Assembly: GCF_003576645.1 (NCBI RefSeq)
Contig: NC_044927.1
Span: 19,683,018-19,747,017 of the forward strand
Length of the DNA: 64,000 nucleotides
Direction of reading: 5' to 3'
DNA from: Ipomoea triloba
Lineage: Eukaryota > Streptophyta > Magnoliopsida > Solanales > Convolvulaceae
This document shows positions 12,197 through 23,380 of the stretch, piece after piece. Position 1 is the stretch's first letter. Every line of letters starts with the position of its first letter. The notes under the pieces are model-generated. The model was not told where the DNA came from. It made no database searches and worked only from the letters and a program-made list of their open reading frames with translations. The position numbers were made by a program, and so were the translations under genes.

Positions 12197-13274
12197 CAGG
12201 GACGGAGCTGTCCTGGGGACAGTGGAGGCAGCTGCCCCCACTGCCTCAAAAATACAACCTCAAAACGACGTCGTTTTGGGGCTGTATTATAAATATAAAT
12301 TTTTTTTATTTGACATTTTAGAATTAGATCGATCGCTTCTCTCTGGCTCTCGCGACTCGCGTCCGGCGTCCTCACTGCCTCCCTAGTTCCGTCCAGCACT
12401 TCGGCCATCCTTGCCTACCAACGTCCGGCCTACTGGAACGCCGGAAACACCTCTCAGGCGCTCAAGTGCTCAACGCCTCTTGTCTCCTCTCACAGGTTCA
12501 TATTTTTGCCTAATATCTCTAATTTAACTTTGCCCTAATTTTTAAAATTTCCCTAATTTCTCTAAATTTATTTTAATGTTTTTGTATGTGCTTGGTTAGT
12601 TTGTTGAATACTTGAATTTGTTTTTGAATTATGAATTTATTATTTATGATTTAATGATTTATCATTTATTATATGAATTATGAATGTCAAATGTGAGTTG
12701 TTGCCTGGCTGTGCAGTTTGCCGTATGGCCATATGGGCCAAGAGAATTTAGCTTTTAAAGTTTTAATTTATCCAATCTTGATTCTTGTGAATGTGATTAT
12801 GTGAATGTTAGAAACTTAGAATTCAAAATGTGATTTTGTGAAATTGTGAGGATTGTGAGCAGTGAGGCAGTGAACCAGTACGTGACAGTGAGTATGCCTA
12901 GATTTGATTGGTGTTGTCAATTGTCATAATTTTCTTAATTTTGTTTTATTGGTTCAGTTATGGAAAAAATTTTCAAAAGAAATCTTTACGTAACCATATG
13001 GGTGATGATTTATTACACGATTGCTTAGTGCCGTATGTTGAAAAAGATGTTTTTAATCAAGTTTCAAATGAAGCAATTCTACACCGATTTCAAAATATGA
13101 GAGAGCGTAGAGGAGTATTATCTCGTAGTTCATCATAAACTTTGTATTGTAATTTATAATGTATTTTGTATTTAACAATTTATTTGTATGTGAACCTTGT
13201 ATTTGGACATTTTTTAATTTAGTTTACCTTTGCTTCTTCTCCCCCTTTCACAAGAAATCTTGGCTCCGTCCCTC
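12197..13274 (+). mobile_element. decayed hAT-type transposon derivative
   Basis: It starts CAGGGACGGAGC and ends GGCTCCGTCCCTC, so the termini are inverted repeats of the hAT type (CAGGGACGGAGC). The flanking octamers match poorly (ATGATTGT and ATAATAAC). A GC-rich segment (about 12340-12500) is followed by AT-rich DNA and then the C-terminal end of a transposase frame at about 12953-13138. Most of the transposase is missing, so it is non-autonomous. Confidence 0.7.
12953..13138 (+). pseudogene. hAT transposase C-terminal fragment (TTF/ZMYM1-like type)
   Basis: The frame reads SLRNHMGDDLLHDCL, VPYVEKDVFNQVSNEAI, and RFQNMRERRGVL before a stop. This is the typical tail after the hAT dimerisation region in plant TTF-type zinc-finger transposases (LRNRMGD…DCLV.Y.EK…RFQNM). 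The catalytic part and the zinc finger are absent. Confidence 0.7.
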
Positions 13275-14202
13275 ATAATAACTATTTTTCTGCATACGTG
13301 ATTGCGTGTGTTGACGACGGGTGGATGAAGATGCATTATTGCAAGAAATTCTTCACAACAGCTTATCTATAATCTATTTTGCTACTATATACATATAGGT
13401 TTGTGGATAGTACGTATAAGCTTGCCGGCGACACTTGAAGACTCTTGGCAGTGTACCATTCTGTCATCATGAGTTGCTAACTTGGATTGGTTTTTATGGA
13501 GGAACTAAGGCCTCGAAAAATGTTTTTTTTCACATTATTGCGTATGTGATAATATATTAAAAATAATAATAATTTATCAAAGAAGAATTAAGAAATTTTC
13601 ACCGTTCTTATTTATTGCCCACTAACTAGCAACCTTAGCTTTTTGGTGTAGTAGGTTTATTTTGATAAATCTGGAAATTCAAGTGTGGAATCTTTTATTA
13701 CAAGTTTTAAAAGTATAATGAAATGTAAATCTAAATTTGATCTAGCCTAAAAATATATAATAAAATGATAGAAAATAGCTATGATTCGTCTATGGGTTGA
13801 TCATCTTTCAAAAAGAGTTAGACCACATACACTACTTGAATATTTCATTCATGAAATGATATCCTCATTCGTCTGGGCTACCCAGTGTCCTGTGCCACAC
13901 AAGAGAAGAGACTTTTACTGCACTAAGAAACCCTTTGTTGTATTTTTTGTGAACATACTTATGGTATTGTGTGACTTTTTACTTATAAAAGATATAATTA
14001 ATGTAAGGTGAGCATCACTATGTTATATAATATTACTTCAAGTTATGATGATAAGATAATCCGTAATATTAATGTGACATTGGTGTCGCATTACCATGAT
14101 AATGTGGTTTGATTTTTTTTCCTTTGCACTTAGCTTTAAGATTCACACATATACATACGTGTGTATTTATATCTACTATACTATCTACTGTCTACTATAC
14201 TA
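13275..14202. other. intergenic sequence with the second copy of a 120-bp direct repeat
   Basis: Apart from the repeat at 13707-13828 (partner at 11126-11246), I see no gene. The open frame at 13781-14011 has no recognisable domain and overlaps the repeat. Confidence 0.45.
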
Positions 14203-14980
14203 ATAATCTACTATACTAATAAGAGCCAAAAAAAATTAGCGGTAAAAAAAATGACGGTCAAAATATTAAATCAAATTGATGGTTCGGATTGTTTAGATTT
14301 ATAGTTTTCCTTTAGATTTCCTAATTTATCCTTAATTTTATGATTATCCGTTAAATATTCTCTTTTCCGTTAATATTTCGTTAACTTTTAACTTTCCCAT
14401 TAATTTCTATAAGTAAGGTCTTAGGTTCGAACCTCATCCCAATCAAAGTTGGCATAATTATTGAACATATACTACGAATATGTTAAAGTATACTATTCAA
14501 AAGTAAGTACCACTCTGTTACTCTTATTAAATTAAATAAATTAGTAGTTACAACAACAAAAAAATATACATATGCATTTCTTTAATTTATAATTCGACGT
14601 TTACAATACCTTTATTCAAAAAAATAAATCATTATCAAAAATTTAAAAAGAGATATAATTTCATTAGTTATATTGTCTATATTTTCTACAATACAAAGAT
14701 TCTTTACCTTCAAATTTATTAATTAATTATATTCATTACATTGTTCATTCTTTTCTTTTTACACTATCTTGTAATTAAATATCAAAGTTATGCTAAAAAA
14801 TAATGTTATATATTTATTTACCAAGTATTATGTTAATAACAAGGAAAAAAAATTTTAAAAAAAATAGTTTGAAGTCAATCATATTAACTACTCAAGGATG
14901 ACTTGTTAACAAATAAGACATTCAAATAACTCAATAAATTAATTTAAAACTCATTATAAAAAATGTCAATGTAGGGCATG
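14203..14980 (+). mobile_element. Helitron-type 5' end and body (copy A), 3' end not found
   Basis: It starts A|TCTACTATACTAATAAGAGCC, the same terminus as the complete minus-strand element at 31622-33111. Homology to that element continues through a run starting CTTAGGTTCGAACCTCATCC and at least to about 14980. No hairpin plus CTRR|T terminus could be identified downstream, so this copy is truncated or its end has diverged. It is non-coding. Confidence 0.6.
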
Positions 14981-15301
14981 CAATAGAACATTGTGACATA
15001 CTTGATGCATTGAAAAGATGCTGAGACTATAACATTGTTGAAATCAATCTTTTAAATTCATAAAAAAGAAGAAATTTAAAAAATGGCTACCGTTGCAGCA
15101 TTCATTAATCTTGTATGTAAATACTTATTGTGAATTCTTTAAATATATTAGAACGAATATAAATTTACAATTCATTTCATTTTCTACAATCAACTTGTTT
15201 GGATTAATGACAAAATCAGTATCAATCTTGACAACAAATATAATTGGTATATAGGATGTAACCACTCACAATTGGGGTTATACCCTTGCCCTAATCTACT
15301 A

Positions 15302-16541
15302 GGATGTGTTTGATTCAAACAATCAAACATGAGAATCTGAATTGGAATGAGAATCAAATACTTAGAGTGTGTTTAATTTGGTTGAAGACTTTTGCACCAT
15401 ATTATGGGTTGTAATACCCATTATCATGTTTTTTTTTTTGAAAATACCAATAAACATGTTTGTTTGCTTACTTTTACTATCCTACAATTTGATTCAAATC
15501 CTGTAGTAATTACAAAAATCATTACTCTTTTACTCCTCTACTTTTGAACAATGAAATAAAAAATAAGGGTGAAAAAATAAATAAAAAAATAAAAAGTCAT
15601 TGTCCATGCATTAAATATAAAATTTTAATATATATACACTAATACACATATATGTGTGTGTGTATATTTATTTATTTATTTATTTTGATTCGAATTCCTA
15701 TTTACTACCCAACAAAGTAACTAGTTCTACTTAAACTGATTAGCATTACCAAGTATTTTATTCTCAGGGTTTCTCTAATCTCTCTCGTCTCTGGTTTTCT
15801 ACGCGGCCACCGCCTCCGTGAAGCAAGCGGATCGGAGGCGGCTTCCAATCATCTTCTCCTGCTGCCATTTCCACCTCAGACAGCGTCCGCCCTTCATTGT
15901 CTTCTCTATTTTCATCGCTTTTTCCTCCATCTCCACTGCTACCGGTCATTTCTCTCTTATTTTTGAATTGTTGTTTCGCTTTGCTTTGTTTTACTTTTAA
16001 TTTTGTTTGCAATTTATGTGTTTTCCTCTCGTTGTTTTGACGAGTTTCTTCCTCTCGTTTACTTTGGCGAGTTCTTTTTCTTAAAGCGTGGAACGATAAA
16101 ACTAGTCATGACGTATGTGAATCTCATCCTGGGTGACAAACATGACAATGAAAAAGAGACTCCTCTGAACTATAATATGCAATTCAGCTCGATGGACATA
16201 TTGTCAATGGATAGAAGAATGGAAATAGATACTCAGGTGGTGTGCAAAACTATTCAACCAGTGTCAGTCTTGGGTACGTTTGACCAAATCATTAAAGAAG
16301 CTTTAAGTTCATCCAAAGAATTTAGCTTCAATTTTGTAAAACAGTCTGCGAATCAAGTTTTCTGTAGCATTGCTAGGGAATTTGTTTCTATGTCTGACTG
16401 TAAGGAATGTTTGACCATTCCATCGCTCTTTATTGTAATAGTTTCAGCCTATGATTAATGAATTAACTTCTTTATTTTCAAAAAAAAAAATATTTTATTC
16501 TCTTTATCATTCCAATTCCATTGTTTGAACCAAACACACCC
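15302..16541 (+). mobile_element. Harbinger/Tourist-like TIR element with captured sequences
   Basis: The ends are inverted: GGATGTGTTTGATTCAAAC on the left, and the reverse complement of the right end is GGGTGTGTTTGGTTCAAAC, followed in both by an ATTGGAATGA-type run. The flanking trinucleotides are CTA and TTA, close to the TWA duplication of PIF/Harbinger. The interior has a CT-rich, leader-like segment (15770-15960) and an RNase H fragment (16130-16458). There is no transposase, so it is non-autonomous. Confidence 0.6.
16130..16458 (+). pseudogene. RNase H-like fragment of a non-LTR reverse transcriptase
   Basis: The frame contains EIDTQVVCKTIQ, SFNFVKQSANQV, and SMSDCKECLTIPSLF. The phrase NFVKxSANxV followed by AREFVSMSDC matches the C-terminal end of the RVT_3-type RNase H domain of plant LINEs. 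Catalytic residues of the N-terminal half are not evident. The open frame actually begins at 16003, but the upstream part has no similarity I can see. Confidence 0.55.
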
Positions 16542-17209
16542 TTAGTAATTGGAGTGAGTTTTGGTAAAGCATGTTTGGTAGTATAGTGAAATTAGAATGC
16601 TTACCAATATTGATGTTTGGTTATGTATGACCTTATAATCGGAAAAAATGTTTTAAAAAAATTCCAAAGTAATGAGGGGCTCCTTGTGCACACGATTTTC
16701 ATACATCCACTCATATACTCTGTTAGGTTTTGGAGTTGAAGATTCAATCTTTTGGAAGATAGGGGAGAGCAGTGGCGTGACAGGCCATGCTGCTATCAAA
16801 ATTTGATCATCATTTCATCTTATTTTATCATATATATTGTGTATGTGTATCTCAAATTATAAAAGTTCACTACCTTTTGGCCAGTTTTCTAGGAATAGAA
16901 ATTCTCTCCTCCTTTTTTTTTCCTTTTTCTTTTTTTGGTTTCCCTTCATTTATTCCCGTTGGCATTAATTAGCAGGAAAACAAAGAAACAAAATTATTGT
17001 CAGCGACATACTTTATGTACCAAAAACTTTAATGAAGGAGAAAACGCGCCTAACATTCTTTAATATATATAAATATATTTTCATGTTTCTTCTTCACTCT
17101 TATTATGCTTAGCCCATTTTAATAGGTCAAACTCCATTTATCAAACACAATCCCCTTATCTGCTTAAGCAATGTAGAGAGTACAGTAAATTTGGATATGT
17201 TAAACAAGT
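16542..17209. other. intergenic AT-rich sequence
   Basis: No gene, RNA or terminal repeat was recognised. Short T-rich runs are present at about 16905-16945. Confidence 0.4.
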
Positions 17210-17520
17210 TGCGTTGAAATGAGAACCAACCTTCCCATGCGAACCTGTGAACTTCTGGATGAATGTACCGTAAGTTTTACATAAATACACAGTAACACGG
17301 TGTATTTGTGTAGTAATTTCGGTACATTCATGTAGTAAGTGTTGTGCATTTGTGTACGTAGTATATATCGCGGAGTTGGAGTAGTCACGTCGTTGTGCAT
17401 TCATGTAGTATTTATCGTACATTTCTTCCGTCCGCAAGTTTGTATGAGAAGTGTGGTTCACCGCACCTAAAAAAGACCCTATATATATAGGGGTTCGAGT
17501 GAAAACATTGTCATCCTTCT
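17210..17520. repeat. dispersed repeat with GTGCATT / TGTAGTA short motifs
   Basis: It begins GCGTTGAAATGAGAACC and ends around a CTATATATATAG palindrome followed by GGGGTTCGAGTGAAAAC. Inside, short words such as GTACATTCATGTAGTA and GTGCATTCATGTAGTA recur. The GCGTT.AAATGAGAAC start is shared with the repeat at 18692. Minus-strand ORFs here (17156-17545) are by-products of the repeat. The class is unknown. Confidence 0.5.
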
Positions 17521-18648
17521 TAAAATCAGATAAGTAGGTCAACATTAATCATTTAACCACATCCCTCCCTATACGAGCGGAAGTTGAAGGCATGTAATGT
17601 TATTTTTTTAAAAAAAAATTAATTGTAACTTAGTTTTGTTAGCTTCATGCCGCCTTCATCTAATTGATTCATGGAGGCCATGGGTTAATGTATATACAGG
17701 TAATGTATATATGGTAATCAACTTACCATATATGTATATTATCATATAATTTGAGAAAAAAATAGAAAAATTGACCTTTTTTATATACGGATCGTTGTGT
17801 CTCAAGCTTCAAATCACATGAAAATTGGCATCTAATAACAATGATGTTGTATTTATTTTCACTTATTTACATGGTAAGACAAATACACATACAATAACCT
17901 TTTAAAATTTGTTACAATGACTTTTATTTTACCACACCAATATGATAGAGTGAAGTGTAATTTTTCTTCATACAACAAATACATAGTTCTTTTTTAGACT
18001 TAAATTTTCATCAGACTATTATTAATGAATCGGATTAGAGCTTACTAAACACCTATTTACTCCGCTGGACTAGAGTTCGTTGTCTACTTTATTCCTCTTT
18101 GATTCCAAATTAAGTAAACTAGCAAGGATGGATAGAAAGTTGGTGATTTGGGGCAAATCATTTATAAAGGTAGAATGATTGGTTTTTCACAAGTACAAGG
18201 TTCAATTAAGCAGCCATGGGTTTGTTGAATTTGATCCCTATCTGCTGCTACACTTCCTTTGTCTCAGCTCACTCATCATATCATCATCAAGCTTTTGAAT
18301 TGGTTTGGTAAAGGTTGGAATGATTCCCCCATTTTTGGAGTAATCAACTCAAGAACTTGAGAGAAACGGTGACCTAATCAAGTAGTTGTGCATACATAAT
18401 TGAAGAAAACAGTGTTGACGCATGATATCTTTATGTAATCTAGTTCAATAATGTTAATTAGAAAATTAGGCAGTGGCATTGCATAATTGTGTACTTTATT
18501 GCTTTTCTATGGGGCAATTAGCTTACTTTGCCCAAAAGTCTCCTGTCAAGTTCCTTTCATATGACTGCTTCTAATCCCCAACACTTAACAAAAAGTAAAA
18601 TGATTGTTTATTGATATAAAGAATTTTATTTATGCTTATTGTACCATG

Positions 18649-18650
<2 letters not shown>
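17521..18650. other. intergenic sequence, nothing recognised
   Basis: AT-rich, with no open frame above background and no terminal repeats. It ends at a TA microsatellite (18651-18691). Confidence 0.4.

Positions 18651-18691
<41 letters not shown>
18651..18691. repeat. (TA)n microsatellite
   Basis: A 40-bp alternating TA run directly before the repeat starting GCGTTCAAATGAGAACGG. Confidence 0.9.
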
Positions 18692-18694
<3 letters not shown>

Positions 18695-19090
18695 GCGTTC
18701 AAATGAGAACGGTGCATCCAGTAGAGAACTGAGAACGCTTCGCAGCGCGTCACGTGTCCAGATGTAGTTGTACCTAAGATTATAACTAGTTGCACTTATG
18801 TGCATGAATGATAACAATGTAAAATACTTGCACTTGTAAGTGAAAATAGGTGCACAAGTGCATGTAAAATGTATTACATGAGCAAGTAAAATGTACATTG
18901 AGCATCAATACTAAGTGCACCTAACGTTATAACTAGTTGCACCTAGGTGCACGAATGTTGACAAGGTAAATTACTTGCACTTGTAAGTGAAAATAGATGC
19001 ACTTGTAAGTGATTTTACTTGCACATTTTACTTGCAAATGTGCACCAACTACTTGCACTTACAACAAATTTACTTGCACCAAATTTCGAG
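18692..19090. repeat. TGCAC-rich tandem repeat, period about 147 bp
   Basis: Two direct copies begin at about 18772 and 18919 and share TATAACTAGTTGCAC and TACTTGCACTTGTAAGTGA. Within and after them the words CTTGCACTTGTAAGTG and TAGGTGCAC recur many times in both senses. The start resembles the 17210 repeat. No coding content. It looks like a mobile repeat with internal short duplications; the class is unknown. Confidence 0.55.
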
Positions 19091-19164
19091 TTATTTACAA
19101 AAATGCCTTGTCAAAACTCAAAATTTAGCATTTTAGCAATATCAGTCATTTGATTTGAGAGTAA

Positions 19165-20286
19165 TCTATACTTTACTATATATAAAAGTAAAATCATACA
19201 ATTTTATTTTCTCGCCCAAACTTTTGTAGTCAATTAATTAAATATTTTATTGGTCAAATAATTAATAAAATTTATTTGGTAAGAAAATGTAAAATAAAAA
19301 TTAACTAATATCTATTAATTGATAATATTATTTTTACATTCATGTATTAACGTAATAACATAATACCGTGTAGAAAAGACATATTAATCTATATCTATAC
19401 TATATATAAAATTAAATCCTCCAATTTCATTTTCATGCCCAAACTTTTGAAGTCAATTAATTAAATATTTTATTGGTCAAATAATTACTAAAACTTATTT
19501 GGTAAGAAAATTTAAAATGAAAATTAACTAATATCTATTAATTGGTAATATTGTTTTTATATTCACGTATTAACGCAATAACATAATATCGTGTAAAAAG
19601 ACATATCAATCTATACTATATATAAGAATAAAATCCTCCTAATTCATTTTCCGCCAAAACTTTTGTAGTCAATTAATTATATTTTATTCGTCAAATAATT
19701 AATAAAATTTATTTGGTAAGAAAATATAAAATGAAAATTAACTAATATCTATCAATTGATAATATTTTTTTTTATATTTACATATTAACGCAATAACGTA
19801 ATAATGTATAGAAAAGACATATTAATCTATACTATATATAAAAGTAAAATCATCCTATTCAATTTTCTGCCTAAACTTTTGTAGTCAATTAATTAAATAT
19901 TTTATTGGTCAAATAATTAATAAAACTTATTTGGTAAGAAAATGTAAAATAGAAATTAACTAATATCTATTAATTAATAATATTATTTTTATATTTACGT
20001 ATTAACGTAATAACATAATACCGTGTAAAAAATTGAAAAGGCATATTAATCTATATCTATACTATCTATACTATATATAAAAGTAAAATCCATAAATTTC
20101 GTTTTTCCACCCAATCTTTTTGTAGTGAATTAATTAAATATTTTATTGGTCAAATAATTAATAAAACTTATTTGGTAAGAATATGTAAAATTGAAGTTAA
20201 CTAATATATATTAATTGGTAATATTGTTTTTTATATTCACGTATTAATATAATAACATAATACCGTGTGGAAAGGACATATTAATT
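19165..20286 (+). repeat. five tandem copies of a Helitron-like 5' end, about 216-236 bp each
   Basis: Units start at 19165, 19388, 19610, 19826 and 20050. Each starts with A|TCTATA…CTATATATAA.A, followed by CCCAAACTTTTGTAGTC-type sequence, TTTATTGGTCAAATAATTA, and a tail ATTAACG.AATAACATAATA. Units 2 and 5 have extra copies of TCTATA at the start. Every unit is preceded by A, as Helitron 5' ends are. This is head-to-tail amplification of a 5' terminus. Confidence 0.85.
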
Positions 20287-21279
20287 AGCTAATAACATAA
20301 TAACACATAATTGGTAATATTATGTATGGTATAATTGGTCTTCTATTTTGACCAACTTCCATATAGAGGGGGTATATATTTTGTTTACATTTTTTATTTC
20401 CGTATATATGGCAGAAAACAAGAATGGAAATCAAGAGTATTTAGATGCTTATTATATTTCATTCATTATTCAACTTTATACGTTATGGGATCATGAATTA
20501 ATATAAGCAATTGATATATATGCTAGGGGCTCACGGACCTTACCCAAAATTAAAATCCGTGTAATATTTAATAATCTTATAATTTTTAAATTATATTCAT
20601 AAATACTAATAGTTAATATATAATAACAATAATTTTAGTATATACGAATTGATATTCCTATTAAAGAAAAATAATTAATTTGCACAATGAATAATAAATA
20701 ATATAAGTAAAATGCATTTTTTTTAAATGTAAATAAAATGGGATAGAGAGTGTAATAATAAGTACATAAATGACATAACTGTATTTTTCGTAATGAAATG
20801 GAACAATAAATATAGAATATATTCCTTCTTAATTGGTGTCTATTAAAAATATTAATAAATAAAATAGGATAAGGAATGAAAAATCCATTTTGAGTAAATA
20901 TATTTAATATTTAATAATTATATAATATATAACATATAATATTTAATAAATTTAGTATACAGTAATAACATAATTAATCTATCTAAATATATACTGTAAA
21001 TGTACACATTTAATGTTAGATTTTTAAATAATTTCATCTTTAATTTTATTATGTAAATATATAATAAAAATATTTATCCGTGCATCGCACGGACAATTGG
21101 ACAATTATTTGCTCTAATTCAAGCAAGGAAAACATAAGAAAACATAATTGATCCAACTAATTTCATCAATTGCACTATATAATATTCAATGTTATAATTT
21201 ATATAATTGTATATCGATCCAAATATTTTTAAAATATTATAACAAATCCATTCCGTGCAACTCACGATAAAAATACTAG
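20287..21279 (+). mobile_element. Helitron-like body and two successive 3' termini
   Basis: Downstream of the five-unit array the DNA is AT-rich and non-coding. It contains two 3'-end-like hairpins: CCGTGC-ATC-GCACGG at 21078-21092 (no CTRR found after it) and CGTG-CAACT-CACG at 21254-21266, followed by CTAG|T at 21276-21279. The second is a credible Helitron end. Together with the repeated 5' ends this suggests a rolling-circle element with duplicated termini. Confidence 0.6.
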
Positions 21280-21356
21280 TAATAATAATAATAATCTACT
21301 CATAATGGTACTAACATAACTTACAAAACTTAACAGTTACCAATATAAAATGGATA

Positions 21357-21498
21357 ACACTTGTGTGAAACCGTCTCACGGGTCTCAATCCGTGAGATAA
21401 ACCGGATCTTTGATTAATGAGTCAGATCTTTGACCCAATTAATCAAAGATCCGACCTGACTTACGAATTGAGACCCGTGAGACGATACCACACAAGTT
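21357..21498. mobile_element. short fold-back MITE, about 142 bp
   Basis: The left arm (ACTTGTGTGAAACCGTCTCA…) and the right arm (…TGAGACGATACCACACAAGT) pair along most of their length, with the loop near 21428. The arms include GTCTCACGGGTCTCAAT and GGATCTTTGATTAA. Such small perfect hairpin elements are common in plants. No target duplication was resolved. Confidence 0.75.
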
Positions 21499-22890
21499 TT
21501 TGCCATATAAAATTTAACACTATTATTTTTCATAAGGAAGGTCTCACAGTTGTTATACCATGGACCAGTGTCCACCTTTCAAGGTAGACCCTGATCCTAA
21601 ATTGTGTATTTTTAATATTGGAATTATGAACTTCTAAAATATAAATTGTGTTTCTAAGTTTTGAGAATTCTGAATACAATACAGAGTGTCATTACAAATT
21701 GTGAATTTTTAAAAGGTAAATCATGAAAAAGGGAAAAACGCAATGAAATTTTTATAATTTTGTGCATCATGCTAGCATGTATATATTTTGTGGTGCATTA
21801 AGTGCTGATTTATGGCGCACTAAGCCATGATTTGTGGTGCACTACCAAGTGGCTGAAATATACAGTTGGGCTGAATATACGTAGTACCTTTGGACCAATG
21901 AGTTTATTGAACCCGTTGACGAGTCTATTGAACCTTAGAATGAAGATTCATAAAATATTATTATTTTTTGAATCTTCATCCTAAAAGAATATGATGTTAT
22001 ACTATAATTATTCTACGAAAACATATTGTATTCTTTCAACTTAAACCAAAGCTTATTTGTTATATAAAAAAATTTAATTTTCTATTTCAAATCTATATTA
22101 CTTTTAATTAAAATGCAGATTTTATTACAAGTTGATCTACTATGTATGAGACATAATTTCTTTCTATTTTAAATACTTAAATGCAAAAGAATTCATTATC
22201 TAGTCAATCTTACAAGAAAAATAATATTTCAAAATATTAATGAGATTTTACAAGATGAATAGTTACATATAATAACAATTGAGACCTTAATCATATATAC
22301 GAGAAAAACTTATAAATTCATATGTTATAACTTAATTGCAAAACTTTTTAATTATTATTCGACAACATTAGTCGATCTATTATAATCATGTCACTTTTAA
22401 CAAAAATAAGTTAAATTCACTCGCTCATCAAAATCGCATTAAGAATACTTAATTTATTTTAATATCAAAATTATTAGCACATCATTTTTATTCTCGATTG
22501 TAATTATCTACATCAATACTCATATTTACTATTATTTTTATTACAAACTGAAAATAATTATTTTGATTATATTAAAAATAATTATTTTTGTTTTATAATA
22601 ATTACTCAATATTTTAAAAATTATACTAAATATTTATTTATTTTAAGTTTTTGTGCTAGTATTAAATTTAATCACACAATGTGCATATTATAACTAGTTA
22701 TAATATTAATAAAAGAGATGATATTGAGTGATGCGGTAATCTTGATTTTACCAAATAATTTGCCGGATATGGTCGGCACGAGGAGAAGTGAATAAGAATG
22801 GATTATTTGCACATATTGGGTAAATAAACAAAATTTCTTCTTATTTCCATTATTATTTTTGGCAAATAAAAATCACCGAATATTCTTCGC
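21499..22890. other. AT-rich DNA upstream of the kinase gene
   Basis: No ORF with recognisable content. The 21802-21984 frame has no domain. The direct repeat TTGAATCTTCATCCTAA / AGAATGAAGATTCA around 21935-21985 makes a small inverted pair. Confidence 0.4.
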
Positions 22891-22900
22891 TAACCAAGAG

Positions 22901-22954
22901 CACGTGGCGGTAGGGACCCACGTGTCACACCTAGCTGTAGCTCTCCACGTCAGC
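22901..22954 (+). promoter_or_regulatory. G-box/ABRE-type cis-element cluster
   Basis: Three ACGT-core sites lie within 54 bp: CACGTGGC (22901-22908), CACGTG (22919-22924) and CCACGTCAGC (22945-22954, whose reverse complement contains TGACGTGG). Such sites bind plant bZIP and bHLH factors and, when clustered, are typical of ABA- or light-responsive promoters. They lie 430-480 bp upstream of the kinase start codon, in a GC-richer stretch. Function is inferred from motif identity only. Confidence 0.55.
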
Positions 22955-23380
22955 TCCCTTACACCTGTCTACGGATCCGTACCCGGATGACCGGATCCAT
23001 AACCCGCGCCCACCTCGCTATTAATAATTTCTAAATGGGTTTGTCATGGCAGTCAACGGATCGATAAACACTACTGGTAATTTAAAATTAAAAAATAAAA
23101 ACACTTGGGAAAAAATATCGCCTAGAATTTAGAAATTGGAAATCACTATGAGGAAAACAAAAGAAAATTCTAAATAATATCGCTAATAATTCGGAGCTTA
23201 GTAATACAGCTTAGCTTTTCTTCTTCGGGTCCATATATCCATCTATCCATCTCTATCTGAATCTTATATCTGCAGATTACACGGACATTTCTGTCAATTG
23301 CTTGAAGTTTTTTCAGGTGGTTTTCCGATCGACGGTTTGTTTTTTCCTTTTTCCGGCGGCGGAGGAGGAGGAGGAGGAGC

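Noticed and set aside
15280..15303. 3' end (CTAG) for the Helitron copy starting at 14203
   Set aside because: CTACTAG is present at 15297-15302 but there is no hairpin in the right place and the next base is G, not T; it is better explained as the left edge of the Harbinger-like element.
15764..16012. 82-codon minus-strand ORF rich in Lys/Glu
   Set aside because: It is the antisense of a CT-rich leader-like segment, with no domain or splice support.
17156..17545. 129-codon minus-strand ORF
   Set aside because: It lies within a dispersed repeat and its sequence is built from repeated GTGCAT/TGTAGTA words.
23340..23380. GGAGGA run before the kinase ATG as a ribosome binding site
   Set aside because: The gene is eukaryotic with introns; the purine run is part of a leader microsatellite.
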